Shown here: positions 1 through 5,495 of the stretch, piece by piece
Numbering within the stretch: the first letter of the stretch is position 1
How the letters are laid out: each line of letters starts with the position of its first letter
Origin: UBA8950 sp034411635
Lineage (GTDB): Bacteria > Chloroflexota > Anaerolineae > Anaerolineales > Villigracilaceae
Reading direction: 5' to 3'
Length of the DNA stretch: 17,550 nt
NCBI GenBank assembly: GCA_034411635.1
Contig: DAOUML010000137.1
Coordinates: 1 to 17,550, forward strand
The notes under the pieces: model-generated
The model's input: the letters and a program-made list of their open reading frames with translations, nothing else
Database searches by the model: none
Told to the model about the DNA's origin: nothing
Program-made: the position numbers and the translations under genes

Positions 1-162
1 CCGATCATGAACATCTGGGACTGCGGCCCCTTCCCGGTCATCTTCAAGGAAGCCGGCGGCTACTTCGGCAGTTGGGATGGCCGCGAAGGCCACACCCACG
101 ACGAAGCCCTGGCCTGTAATGCCGCTATCAAAGATGAAATTTTGCGATTGATAAATGGGTAG
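1..162 (+). CDS. Inositol-monophosphatase-family phosphatase, C-terminal fragment (possibly histidinol-phosphatase)
   Basis: Only the last 53 residues are in the window; the reading frame is open from base 1 and stops at TAG 160-162. The fragment has the C-terminal signature of the inositol monophosphatase fold: an N-I-W-D-C-G-P segment (residues 4-10 here), where the Asp is the usual metal ligand, followed by an E-A-G-G turn, an F-G-S-W-D-G strand and a terminal A-C-N-A-A segment. In the family these enzymes remove phosphate from sugar or histidinol phosphates using Mg2+ in the cytoplasm. The W-D-C-G-P form and short tail resemble IMPase-type histidinol-phosphatases, but the substrate cannot be decided from the tail. 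The first base of an 11-bp-arm palindrome is the G of the stop codon. The family call is fairly firm and the substrate is a guess. Confidence 0.75.
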   Translation, partial: PIMNIWDCGPFPVIFKEAGGYFGSWDGREGHTHDEALACNAAIKDEILRLING

Positions 163-184
163 GGGCGACGCAATGCGTCGCCCC
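162..184. repeat. Perfect GC-rich palindrome abutting a stop codon
   Basis: Arms GGGGCGACGCA (162-172) and TGCGTCGCCCC (174-184) are perfect inverted copies around one base. The first arm begins on the last base of the upstream TAG stop. No T-tract follows in either direction, so it is not a classical intrinsic terminator. It looks like a dispersed palindromic intergenic repeat of a kind common in GC-rich environmental bacteria. Confidence 0.7.
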
Positions 185-190
185 TGTATT

Positions 191-240
191 GCCCCTCCCC
201 CAAATTCCCGAAACCGGGGAATTTGGGGGAGGTTGGGAGG
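191..240. repeat. Second palindrome in the convergent gap (16-bp arms)
   Basis: Left arm 194-209 and right arm 217-232 are perfect 16-bp inverted copies (CCTCCCCCAAATTCCC and its complement) around a loop of about 7 nt. Outer G/C-rich flanks (191-193, 236-240) add imperfect pairing. It lies between the converging phosphatase and SDR genes and ends just before the SDR stop codon. RNA from either strand would fold into a strong hairpin, so it may end transcription in both directions, but there is no U-run. It is probably another dispersed repeat family. Confidence 0.7.
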
Positions 241-244
241 GGGC

Positions 245-1147
245 CTATTTGTAATGCCTCGCCAACTCCGAGGCATACACCGCCCCAACCGTCTCGCGGT
301 TCTCTGCCAGCCAATCGCCGAGATGGGTTTTACAGCGCGGCGGCTCAGATGAGACCAACAGATTCGCCATCAGCCCGTCCACTTCTTCAGGGGTCAGCAC
401 CACATCGCCGACAAACAGGCTGATGAACTGGGCCGCCTTCAGCGCCACTTGCGGCGGCAGGTGCAGGATCGGCTTCGGGTGGCCGATTTTCTCCCCGATT
501 AAGCGCACCAACGCGTCAAACGTGAAAATATCCGGCCCAACCGCGTCCCAGGTGAAGTTGTCACTCCGCGCCCCGGCCTCCACCGCCAGCGCCGCCAGGT
601 CATCCACATACACCGGTTGGATGCCATACTGCCCATCCCCAATCTGCCCGAAGAACGGAAAACGCCGCAGCAGCCAGGCGATGTTGTTGATCAGCACATC
701 CTCCTTGCCAAACAACACCGTCGGGCGCAGGATGGCATAACTCATCCCGCTTTCCACCACCGCTTTTTCATTGGCGGCCTTGCCCCAGTAATACGGCAAA
801 TGCGATTCCGCCGAAGGGTTGGCGATGCTGATATGCACGATGCGCCGCACCCCGGCCCGCGCCGCCGCCCGCACCAACCTGCGCGTATTTTCCACGGCCC
901 GTGGCTGGGTGTTGCCGCCCTTGTCGAAGCGCACCCAGTAGGTATTGTAGAGCGTATCCACCCCTTTCAGGCTGGCCGCCATGCCTGCCTCGTCGAAATC
1001 GAGCGGATAAGCCTTCACCGCGCCGCCAAACGGGTCGGGGCGGTTGGGGTGTCCCGTCAGGGTGATGACCTCATGGCCCTCCGCCAGCAGACGATGGGTA
1101 ATATATTTTCCAGAATACGAAAAAGCACCGGTAACAGCAGTTTTCAT
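245..1147 (-). CDS. NAD(P)-binding atypical SDR protein (NDUFA9/NmrA-like epimerase family)
   Basis: This 300-aa protein starts with a beta strand and a dinucleotide-binding glycine motif (residues 3-13, A-V-T-G-A-F-S-Y-S-G-K), then alternates alpha and beta segments as a Rossmann fold. A YxxxK pair is present at Tyr119/Lys123, followed by an A-I-L-R-P-T-V-L-F-G strand typical of extended/atypical SDRs. Known relatives bind NAD(P)H and act as reductases, epimerases or redox-sensing chaperones in the cytoplasm; the substrate cannot be told. The ATG has a good ribosome site (AGGAG, 6 nt upstream). It lies 87 bp downstream of a GbsR/MarR-like regulator on the same strand and is probably co-transcribed with it, so it is the likely target of that regulator. 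The length is normal for the family and no damage is seen. Confidence 0.82.
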   Translation of the reverse strand: MKTAVTGAFSYSGKYITHRLLAEGHEVITLTGHPNRPDPFGGAVKAYPLDFDEAGMAASLKGVDTLYNTYWVRFDKGGNTQPRAVENTRRLVRAAARAGVRRIVHISIANPSAESHLPYYWGKAANEKAVVESGMSYAILRPTVLFGKEDVLINNIAWLLRRFPFFGQIGDGQYGIQPVYVDDLAALAVEAGARSDNFTWDAVGPDIFTFDALVRLIGEKIGHPKPILHLPPQVALKAAQFISLFVGDVVLTPEEVDGLMANLLVSSEPPRCKTHLGDWLAENRETVGAVYASELARHYK

Positions 1148-1215
1148 CTTGAACTCCTTTTTTTGTGAACAGACAACATTAAAGACACCGATGGCGAATG
1201 CCCCGGTTTTCGTGG

Positions 1216-1234
1216 CGCAAAATGCTATTTTGCG
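1216..1234. repeat. Hairpin directly after the regulator stop codon
   Basis: CGCAAAAT (1216-1223) and ATTTTGCG (1227-1234) are perfect 8-bp arms around a 3-nt loop, touching the regulator's TAA stop (1235-1237 on the minus strand). In the direction of transcription no T-run follows, so full termination is unlikely. It could protect the upstream message from 3' decay and lower expression of the downstream SDR gene relative to the regulator. Confidence 0.5.
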
Positions 1235-1765
1235 TTACTTGAGTATTTTCAAAACCGTCTGGACTGTGCCAATCCCCAATCCATCCAGGCGGGAGATGGC
1301 GGAAGTCAGGGAATCGAGCGCGTTAAAGAAGTCGCTCAACGCCCGCACCCGTTCCATTAAAAAAGCGCGTTCCGCCGGATCAAACGACCCCTGGCCTGAT
1401 TCCAGTTTCGAGAGCGTTTCACGCACCGAGGCGACTGCCCGCTCGAACTCGCTATTCTGGCGTTCTTTCAGAATGGCGCGAATCGACTTGTAGAAATCCG
1501 TTTCAGATTCGTAATAGTCTTTTCGGTCGCCGAGCCGGGTCACGGGGCGGATGAGTCCCATCCGGGCCAGGGAACGCACATTGGTGCTGATCGCCCCTTT
1601 GGTCAGGCCGGTCTGTTCGACCAGTTCATCCAACGAAAGCGGAGCAGGAGAGAGATAAAGAACGGCGAAAATCGCGCCCATCCCTTTTGGAAAACCCCAA
1701 AACCCGCTGATGCCGCTCAGGCCTTCGATGAAGTTTTGCTTGATTTGTGTTTTTTCGTCTGTCAT
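1235..1765 (-). CDS. GbsR/MarR-type transcriptional regulator
   Basis: The 176-aa protein has a winged-helix DNA-binding domain near residues 28-95. A-P-L-S-L-D-E-L-V-E-Q-T-G-L-T-K-G-A-I-S-T covers helix 2, the turn and the recognition helix, then come N-V-R-S-L-A-R-M-G-L-I and a basic wing containing G-D-R-K-D-Y-Y. The C-terminal half (100-176) is helical and probably dimerises. This layout matches GbsR-type members of the MarR superfamily, which are usually local repressors responding to small ligands. The start codon is preceded by GAGAG. Upstream are a consensus-like promoter and a 7-bp-arm inverted repeat over the likely transcription start, so it probably represses itself and the downstream SDR gene. 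The ligand is unknown. Confidence 0.82.
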   Translation of the reverse strand: MTDEKTQIKQNFIEGLSGISGFWGFPKGMGAIFAVLYLSPAPLSLDELVEQTGLTKGAISTNVRSLARMGLIRPVTRLGDRKDYYESETDFYKSIRAILKERQNSEFERAVASVRETLSKLESGQGSFDPAERAFLMERVRALSDFFNALDSLTSAISRLDGLGIGTVQTVLKILK

Positions 1766-1783
1766 AATTCTCTCGTTTAGAAC

Positions 1784-1801
1784 GTTTAGTTACTACTAAA
1801 C
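1784..1801. promoter_or_regulatory. Candidate operator of the GbsR/MarR-like regulator
   Basis: GTTTAGT (1784-1790) and ACTAAAC (1795-1801) form a perfect inverted repeat with a 4-bp centre. A further GTTTAG half-site lies at 1775-1780. The palindrome begins 2 bp downstream of the -10 box (1804-1809, minus strand) and spans the expected transcription start, a good place for a repressor dimer. Its assignment to the adjacent regulator is inferred from position. Confidence 0.6.
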
Positions 1802-1803
1802 AA

Positions 1804-1832
1804 AGTATACATTTGTTTTTTCAAATAGTCAA
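1804..1832 (-). promoter_or_regulatory. Sigma-70-type promoter for the regulator-SDR unit
   Basis: On the minus strand TTGACT (1832-1827) is followed by exactly 17 bp and TATACT (1809-1804), each one mismatch from the consensus hexamers. The spacer itself contains an ATTTG/CAAAT inverted repeat around six A. The expected start is near 1797, inside the candidate operator. Confidence 0.75.
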
Positions 1833-1837
1833 GAATC

Positions 1838-1866
1838 AAAAATCCCTGCTGGCAACAGGGATTTTT
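1838..1866. terminator. Bidirectional intrinsic terminator
   Basis: AAAAATCCCTG (1838-1848) and CAGGGATTTTT (1856-1866) are perfect 11-bp arms around a 7-nt loop, with A/T tails on both sides. It follows the minus-strand DUF3307 gene and lies only 5 bp upstream of the next promoter's -35 box, insulating the two units. Confidence 0.8.
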
Positions 1867-1911
1867 AATTTGGCCGATCTAAAAAACGCAATTTTGATCG
1901 GCACAGAATAA

Positions 1912-2271
1912 TCAGGAAAGCCAGTTCATGCCAACCAGTTTCCAGATTAGCCAGATTTGCAATAGATGAAAAATATTATCGATCAAAATAATGCTCCAGG
2001 GCGATAGCGCGCCGGTTGCAAATTTTTCCTGTCCAACCATACGCATCCAGTAGCGGATAAAATTTGAGCGATCCTGGGCAAAATGAAAGCCAAACAGAAT
2101 CAAAAAAGGTAGCCAGCCCCAACCTGTAAAAAATATCACCGAGCCTGACCATATTACGCTATGGGCCATGCAAGCCAATGTGTTCGTTTTTTTGTGCTGA
2201 GCCATCCAGTCATTTTGCAATAAGTAATCGCCAACCAAATGCCCCAAAAAAGCGAGAGACAAAGTTTCCAT
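1912..2271 (-). CDS. DUF3307 family membrane protein
   Basis: The 119-aa protein matches the DUF3307 pattern. It has an N-terminal helix with H-L-V-G-D-Y-L-L-Q-N-D-W-M (residues 11-23), a lysine-rich turn, a second helix starting with an A-H-S motif (36-38), then hydrophobic segments near 40-62, 90-112 and a short tail. The conserved His/Asp/Gln residues inside helix 1 are typical of this family, whose function is not known; members are small inner-membrane proteins. The gene stands alone between a terminator downstream and a 195-bp gap upstream. Its ribosome site is weak (AAGG about 8 nt before ATG). The family call is firm but no function can be given. Confidence 0.75.
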   Translation of the reverse strand: METLSLAFLGHLVGDYLLQNDWMAQHKKTNTLACMAHSVIWSGSVIFFTGWGWLPFLILFGFHFAQDRSNFIRYWMRMVGQEKFATGALSPWSIILIDNIFHLLQIWLIWKLVGMNWLS

Positions 2272-2408
2272 TTATTTTTACCTTATATATCCCATTTTAC
2301 CGGTATTGTCATCATTTTTCCATTAATTTGAGGCCAAAAACATATTCTTAGCGAACAAAAACCCAGGCCTATTCAGCCCAGGCAATTTTCAAGACTGGAA
2401 AAGAAAAC

Positions 2409-2437
2409 AGGCGCATACACAACTTATGTATGCGCCT
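2409..2437 (-). terminator. Intrinsic terminator of the ytxH-like gene
   Basis: AGGCGCATACA (2409-2419) and TGTATGCGCCT (2427-2437) are perfect 11-bp arms with a 7-nt loop. On the minus strand the stem is followed by a T-rich stretch (GTTTTCTTTTCC). It lies 30 bp after the stop of the YtxH-like gene. The rest of 2272-2466 is AT-rich with no gene seen. Confidence 0.8.
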
Positions 2438-2466
2438 CGCTGATCAAACATGGGAAAGCAATACAA

Positions 2467-2868
2467 TCAGGCGTCGGCAGAAATTTCAACATCGCCGTCT
2501 TTTTTGGCGGCTTTGCTGACAACTTTCTTGGCAGATTCGGCCAGTTCTTTGCCTTTTTCCTGGGCCTTGAGGGTAATTTCTTCGCCCTTTTCAATGGCCT
2601 GGTGAGCAACTTCATCAACTTTTTCGTAAGCCTCTTTTGCCAGTTTTTCGGCCTTTTCGCGGGCTTCTTTGGCAACCGCTTCAGCACGATGCCAGGCTTC
2701 TTCGGCTTCAGCAGCGGCGCGATCACGCAGTTCAATCGAGCGTTCTTTGATTACGGCGCGAGTCTCTTCGCCAGATTGGGGAGCCAGCAACAGGGCGGTC
2801 ACGGCGCCAGCCAGACCCCCAACGATAAAGCCTACCAGGAATGCGCCAAATTCATCACGTTCAGACAT
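2467..2868 (-). CDS. YtxH-like general stress protein
   Basis: With the start chosen at 2868 the protein has 133 aa: AAGGAGA lies just upstream, whereas the longer frame from 2925 has no site. It opens with a short acidic head, then a glycine-zipper membrane helix (residues 8-28) running into A-P-Q-S-G-E-E-T-R, the hallmark of the YtxH family. Residues 35-120 form one long, highly charged Ala/Glu/Lys-rich helix or coiled coil, ending in an acidic tail. YtxH proteins are small membrane-anchored proteins associated with general stress in Bacillus; their biochemical role is not established. It lies 71 bp downstream of a DUF948-like gene on the same strand, the same pairing as ytxG-ytxH in Bacillus, so the two probably form one unit. 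Confidence 0.8.
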   Translation of the reverse strand: MSERDEFGAFLVGFIVGGLAGAVTALLLAPQSGEETRAVIKERSIELRDRAAAEAEEAWHRAEAVAKEAREKAEKLAKEAYEKVDEVAHQAIEKGEEITLKAQEKGKELAESAKKVVSKAAKKDGDVEISADA

Positions 2869-2939
2869 AGTATTTCTCCTTTCAGAACTTTGCATTAATT
2901 GATAATTTTGCCTGTATTCAGACAAGTTTGCCTTATTTA

Positions 2940-3386
2940 TTATTTCTGTTTCAAACCGACCATATCAAGCAAACGCCGCAGACCGGCCAAATAACTATTC
3001 AGTTTGATTACAGGCTCAACCAAATTTTCGCCCAAAAACTCGCTGGTGCCGCGCAAATTGTTAATGGTCTCGTTGGTGGCTTCGAGCATGGGCTGAATTT
3101 CATTTTGCAGCAAATTAACCAGGCGCGAAATTTGCGCAATCAGCACAATGAGCGCCACGCCAATGAGTAGCGATTCGAGCGCCATGAAGATAATAAATAT
3201 ATCCCGAATTTTACCGGTGGTTTCACCGCTGGTATTGAGCAAAAACACAATTGCCAGGATAATCAACGTCAGAAACAAGACGCCAAAAACAGAGGCGACG
3301 ATGACCGTCTTGCGGCGTTCGCGCTCAATGGCCGGGTCTATCTCCTGGGTTTCGGGAGGGGCAGATGGGTTGTTTTTATCTTCCAT
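2940..3386 (-). CDS. DUF948/YtxG-like two-helix membrane protein, leaderless start
   Basis: From the ATG at 3386 the protein has 148 aa. A proline/acid-rich head (1-23) is followed by two membrane helices (about 27-50 and 62-88). A long amphipathic helix follows, with E-I-Q-P-M-L, T-I-N-N-L-R-G-T-S-E-F-L and, near the end, P-V-I-K-L-N-S-Y-L-A-G-L-R-R-L. That tail resembles DUF948 (YtxG). The longer frame from 3428 is rejected: it would begin upstream of the promoter, and its extra residues are Cys/Ser-rich and unlike the family. There is no Shine-Dalgarno sequence; an extended -10 box ends exactly 6 nt before the ATG. Together with the ytxH-like gene it mirrors Bacillus ytxGH. Role: probably an envelope stress partner, inferred only. 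Confidence 0.68.
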   Translation of the reverse strand: MEDKNNPSAPPETQEIDPAIERERRKTVIVASVFGVLFLTLIILAIVFLLNTSGETTGKIRDIFIIFMALESLLIGVALIVLIAQISRLVNLLQNEIQPMLEATNETINNLRGTSEFLGENLVEPVIKLNSYLAGLRRLLDMVGLKQK

Positions 3387-3392
3387 GTTTTT

Positions 3393-3401
3393 ATTATAGC
3401 A
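3393..3401 (-). promoter_or_regulatory. Extended -10 promoter giving a leaderless message
   Basis: On the minus strand TGC-TATAAT occupies 3401-3393, a perfect extended -10 element; no good -35 is seen at 16-18 bp. Six bases separate TATAAT from the ATG, so the normal start at +1 would coincide with the A of the start codon (3386). No purine-rich ribosome site fits in between. Confidence 0.65.
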
Positions 3402-3433
3402 TAACCTGCTACACGATGAATCGCTCAATCTCT

Positions 3434-5203
3434 CTACAAATTTTCTTCTTCCACAACGCGGATGTGCAGTTCGCGCAGTTGGCGTTCGCTGGCAGGTGAG
3501 GGCGCATCGGCCATCACGTCGCGTCCGGCCTGGTTTTTGGGGAAGGCAATCACTTCGCGGATGTTGGGTTCGTCGGCAAAAATCATTACCAGACGGTCGA
3601 TGCCGGGGGCCATGCCGCCATGCGGCGGGGCGCCATATTCAAAGGCTTCTATCAAATGTCCAAATTTGGCCTGAATTTCTTCGTCGCTCAATCCCAGCAG
3701 TTCAAAGACCTTGTGCTGAATGTCGCTGCGATGAATACGGATCGAGCCGGAGGCGGCCTCGTAGCCGTTTAGCACCATATCGTAGGCGTCTGAAAGAATC
3801 TGGCTGGGGTCGGTTTCGAACTTGGGTAAATCTTCCATCTTGGGCATGGTGAAGGGGTGATGGGCGGCATCCCATTTTTTTTCTTCTTCATTCCAGTCAA
3901 ACATGGGGAAGTCAATCACCCAGGCAAAAGCCAGCACGTTGGGGTCGGCCAGGTTGAGTTTATCGCGGAAGTGCAAACGCAATGCCGCCAAAGTTTTGTT
4001 AGCGACGCCATTGGAATCGGCCACAAAAAGAACCAGATCGCCGGTCTTCGCTCCGGTGCGGGTCTGAATGGCGGCCACTTCTTCAGGTTTAATAAATTTC
4101 TGGGCCGTGCCGCGCACGCCTTCAGGACTGAGGGCCAGGGTAGCCAAACCTTTCGCGCCGTGAATTTTGGCAAACTCAGTCAGGGCATCTACTTCTTTAC
4201 GGGTATATTCTGAGCAGCCCGGGGCAACAACGCACTTAATCACGCCGCCGCTTTCGAGCGCCATCTGGAATACCCGGAACTCAGATTCGGCGAAGATGTC
4301 GCTCAGGTTGTAAACCTCCATGCCAAAGCGCATATCGGGCTTGTCTGTGCCGTAGCGTTCAAGAGATTCAGCATGGGTCAATCGAGGCCAGGGGGATGCG
4401 AGCAGTCGTTTTTCGGGCAAGAGATTCTTGACCATATCGGTAAACAGGCCCTCCACCAGGTCGAGCACTTCATCCCGTTCAACGAAGGACATCTCGAGGT
4501 CGAGCTGGGTAAATTCGAGTTGGCGATCGCCGCGCAGGTCTTCATCGCGCATACAGCGCGCAATCTGAAAATAACGATCCATCCCGGCCACCATCAGCAA
4601 TTGTTTGAGTTGCTGGGGCGATTGCGGCAAAGCATAGAAGGTGCCAGGCTGCAGGCGCGAAGGAACCAGAAAGTCACGGGCCCCTTCAGGGGTGGTTTTG
4701 AACAGGAAGGGGGTTTCGACTTCGATGAATTCGCGCTCACTCAGGTAGTCGCGAATGAATTTGATGACTTTGTGACGCAGAATAAGGTTTTTTTGCATTC
4801 GCTCGCGGCGCAGATCGAGGTAGCGATATTTCAGGCGTACCGATTCGTCCACATCTTCATCTTTATTAATAAGAAAGGGCAGGGGCTTTGACGGGTTGAG
4901 GGCCTGGCAATGCGTCACCTCGACTTCGATTTCTCCGGTTGCCAGGTTGGGGTTTTCGGCCCCCTGCGGACGATGGCGAACGAGGCCGGTCACTTGCAAA
5001 ACCCATTCCTGGCGGGCATCTTGCACCGTTTCCAGGCCAGGCAAAGCCGGGTCGCCAACCGTTTGAACAATTCCATAGCGATCACGCAAGTCAATAAAGG
5101 TAACGCCGCCGTGATCGCGCTGGCGATGAACCCAGCCCGATAGAGTGACCGTCTGCCCGATATGGCTGGCGCGCAATTCACCGCAAGTATGAGTTTTATA
5201 CAT
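3434..5203 (-). CDS. aspS: Aspartyl-tRNA synthetase, bacterial type, probably non-discriminating
   Basis: The 589-aa enzyme attaches aspartate to tRNA in the cytoplasm using ATP. An N-terminal OB-fold anticodon-binding domain (1-105) contains G-W-V-H-R-Q-R-D-H-G-G (23-33). The class II core starts near 140 with F-I-E-V-E-T-P and includes P-E-G-A-R-D-F (about 173-179), motif 2 around 214-236 (Y-F-Q-I-A-R-C-M-R-D-E-D-L-R) and motif 3 (G-I-D-R-L, about 534-538). A bacterial GAD insertion sits roughly at 295-415. Length is standard. His31 and a Gly near 81 match the residues reported for AspRS that also charges tRNA(Asn) (Pseudomonas type), unlike Leu/Lys in E. coli. If so, the cell would need GatCAB, which is not in this window. 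The ATG has a strong AGGAGGT site, 5 nt upstream. A 176-nt structured leader precedes it. Confidence 0.96.
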   Translation of the reverse strand: MYKTHTCGELRASHIGQTVTLSGWVHRQRDHGGVTFIDLRDRYGIVQTVGDPALPGLETVQDARQEWVLQVTGLVRHRPQGAENPNLATGEIEVEVTHCQALNPSKPLPFLINKDEDVDESVRLKYRYLDLRRERMQKNLILRHKVIKFIRDYLSEREFIEVETPFLFKTTPEGARDFLVPSRLQPGTFYALPQSPQQLKQLLMVAGMDRYFQIARCMRDEDLRGDRQLEFTQLDLEMSFVERDEVLDLVEGLFTDMVKNLLPEKRLLASPWPRLTHAESLERYGTDKPDMRFGMEVYNLSDIFAESEFRVFQMALESGGVIKCVVAPGCSEYTRKEVDALTEFAKIHGAKGLATLALSPEGVRGTAQKFIKPEEVAAIQTRTGAKTGDLVLFVADSNGVANKTLAALRLHFRDKLNLADPNVLAFAWVIDFPMFDWNEEEKKWDAAHHPFTMPKMEDLPKFETDPSQILSDAYDMVLNGYEAASGSIRIHRSDIQHKVFELLGLSDEEIQAKFGHLIEAFEYGAPPHGGMAPGIDRLVMIFADEPNIREVIAFPKNQAGRDVMADAPSPASERQLRELHIRVVEEENL

Positions 5204-5232
5204 AACTGACCTCCTGAACCATGAGTTCTTAC

Positions 5233-5267
5233 AAAAAATATCGCCCAGCGCGATTGCGTTTGGGCGA
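5233..5267 (-). terminator. Intrinsic terminator inside the aspS leader
   Basis: On the minus strand TCGCCCA (5267-5261) pairs with TGGGCGA (5247-5241), with an inner CGC/GCG pairing, and is followed by TA and six T (5238-5233). It points towards aspS, whose ATG lies 30 nt further on. No minus-strand gene upstream needs it, so it most likely works as an attenuator of aspS. Confidence 0.72.
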
Positions 5268-5292
5268 CTGGGTGCGAGATTGGGAAAAAGAC

Positions 5293-5376
5293 TCAGACGA
5301 ACAGAGTCACCCCGCTGGCGCGAAACCAGTCGGCAGACGGGGGATTATTATTAGCGTCTTGGGGCAACTTACACAT
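5293..5376 (-). CDS. Putative 27-residue leader peptide of aspS (Asn-rich)
   Basis: The ORF ATG 5376 to TGA 5293 encodes 27 residues. Codons 9-11 are three consecutive AAT (Asn), and GAC (Asp) occurs at codons 7 and 16. There is no Shine-Dalgarno site; the ATG falls about 3 nt after the expected transcription start of an extended -10 promoter, so translation would be nearly leaderless. The stop codon lies inside the 3' arm of the GACTC/GAGTC hairpin. A ribosome finishing the peptide would cover leader segment 2, and one stalled at the Asn codons would cover segment 1. No similarity to a known protein is recognised. It may be a chance ORF; the placement relative to the hairpins is the main support. 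Confidence 0.4.
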   Translation of the reverse strand: MCKLPQDANNNPPSADWFRASGVTLFV

Positions 5377-5385
5377 AGTGCAATA

Positions 5386-5394
5386 ATTATAGCA
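5386..5394 (-). promoter_or_regulatory. Extended -10 promoter for aspS
   Basis: The minus strand reads TGC-TATAAT at 5394-5386, the same extended -10 form as the ytxG-like gene. The -35 region is poor. The predicted start at about 5379 gives a 176-nt leader before the aspS ATG. Confidence 0.6.
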
Positions 5395-5409
5395 CAAACT
5401 ATCTTGGTG

Positions 5410-5415
5410 TATAAT
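5410..5415 (+). promoter_or_regulatory. Candidate -10 box for the divergent 5496 operon
   Basis: TATAAT at 5410-5415 on the plus strand would start transcription near 5422, leaving about 74 nt of leader. No convincing -35 is visible. The box lies about 20 bp from the divergent aspS -10, so the two promoters may interfere with each other. Confidence 0.45.
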
Positions 5416-5417
5416 AC

Positions 5418-5474
5418 ATTTGTCGTGGTTTTTATGGTTGTTTTTCAAAAAATAACAACCCAAACGCGACAAAT
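5418..5474. repeat. Nested inverted repeats in the 5' leader of the 5496 gene
   Basis: The outer arms ATTTGTCG (5418-5425) and CGACAAAT (5467-5474) are perfect 8-bp complements. Inside them GGTTGTT (5436-5442) and AACAACC (5454-5460) are perfect 7-bp arms. The stretch lies just downstream of the candidate -10 box and 22 bp before the start codon, so it could be an operator or a leader RNA hairpin. There is no T-tract. Confidence 0.5.
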
Positions 5475-5495
5475 TTATAGCCCGGAAGAGTTTCT

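Larger units (their letters stand above)
5233..5379 (-). promoter_or_regulatory. Candidate transcription attenuator controlling aspS
   Basis: The leader RNA contains four segments that can pair in two exclusive ways. Segment 1 is CCCCCG (5343-5338). Segment 2 is CGGGGTGACTC (5314-5304). Segment 3 is AGTCGCCCA (5269-5261). Segment 4 is TGGGCGA (5247-5241) plus a T-tract. Pairing 1:2 (CCCCG with CGGGG, enclosing a CTGGT/GCCAG hairpin) leaves 3:4 free to form the terminator. Pairing 2:3 (GGGTGACT, 5312-5305, with AGTCGCCC, 5269-5262; 8 bp including one G-U) prevents it. A second small hairpin, GACTC/GAGTC with five T (5308-5285), also uses segment 2. Three AAT codons of a mini-ORF sit immediately before segment 1, as a ribosome-stalling site would. 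There is no T-box consensus. The mechanism is inferred. Confidence 0.55.

Noticed and set aside
617..1168. Long plus-strand frames antisense to the SDR gene, and similar frames opposite ppc
   Set aside because: They are shadows of GC-rich third positions; the opposite strand has recognised proteins with ribosome sites.
5233..5379. T-box riboswitch upstream of aspS
   Set aside because: The nearly invariant T-box sequence (AGGGTGGNACCGCG) is absent, and the leader is too short for a normal specifier stem.
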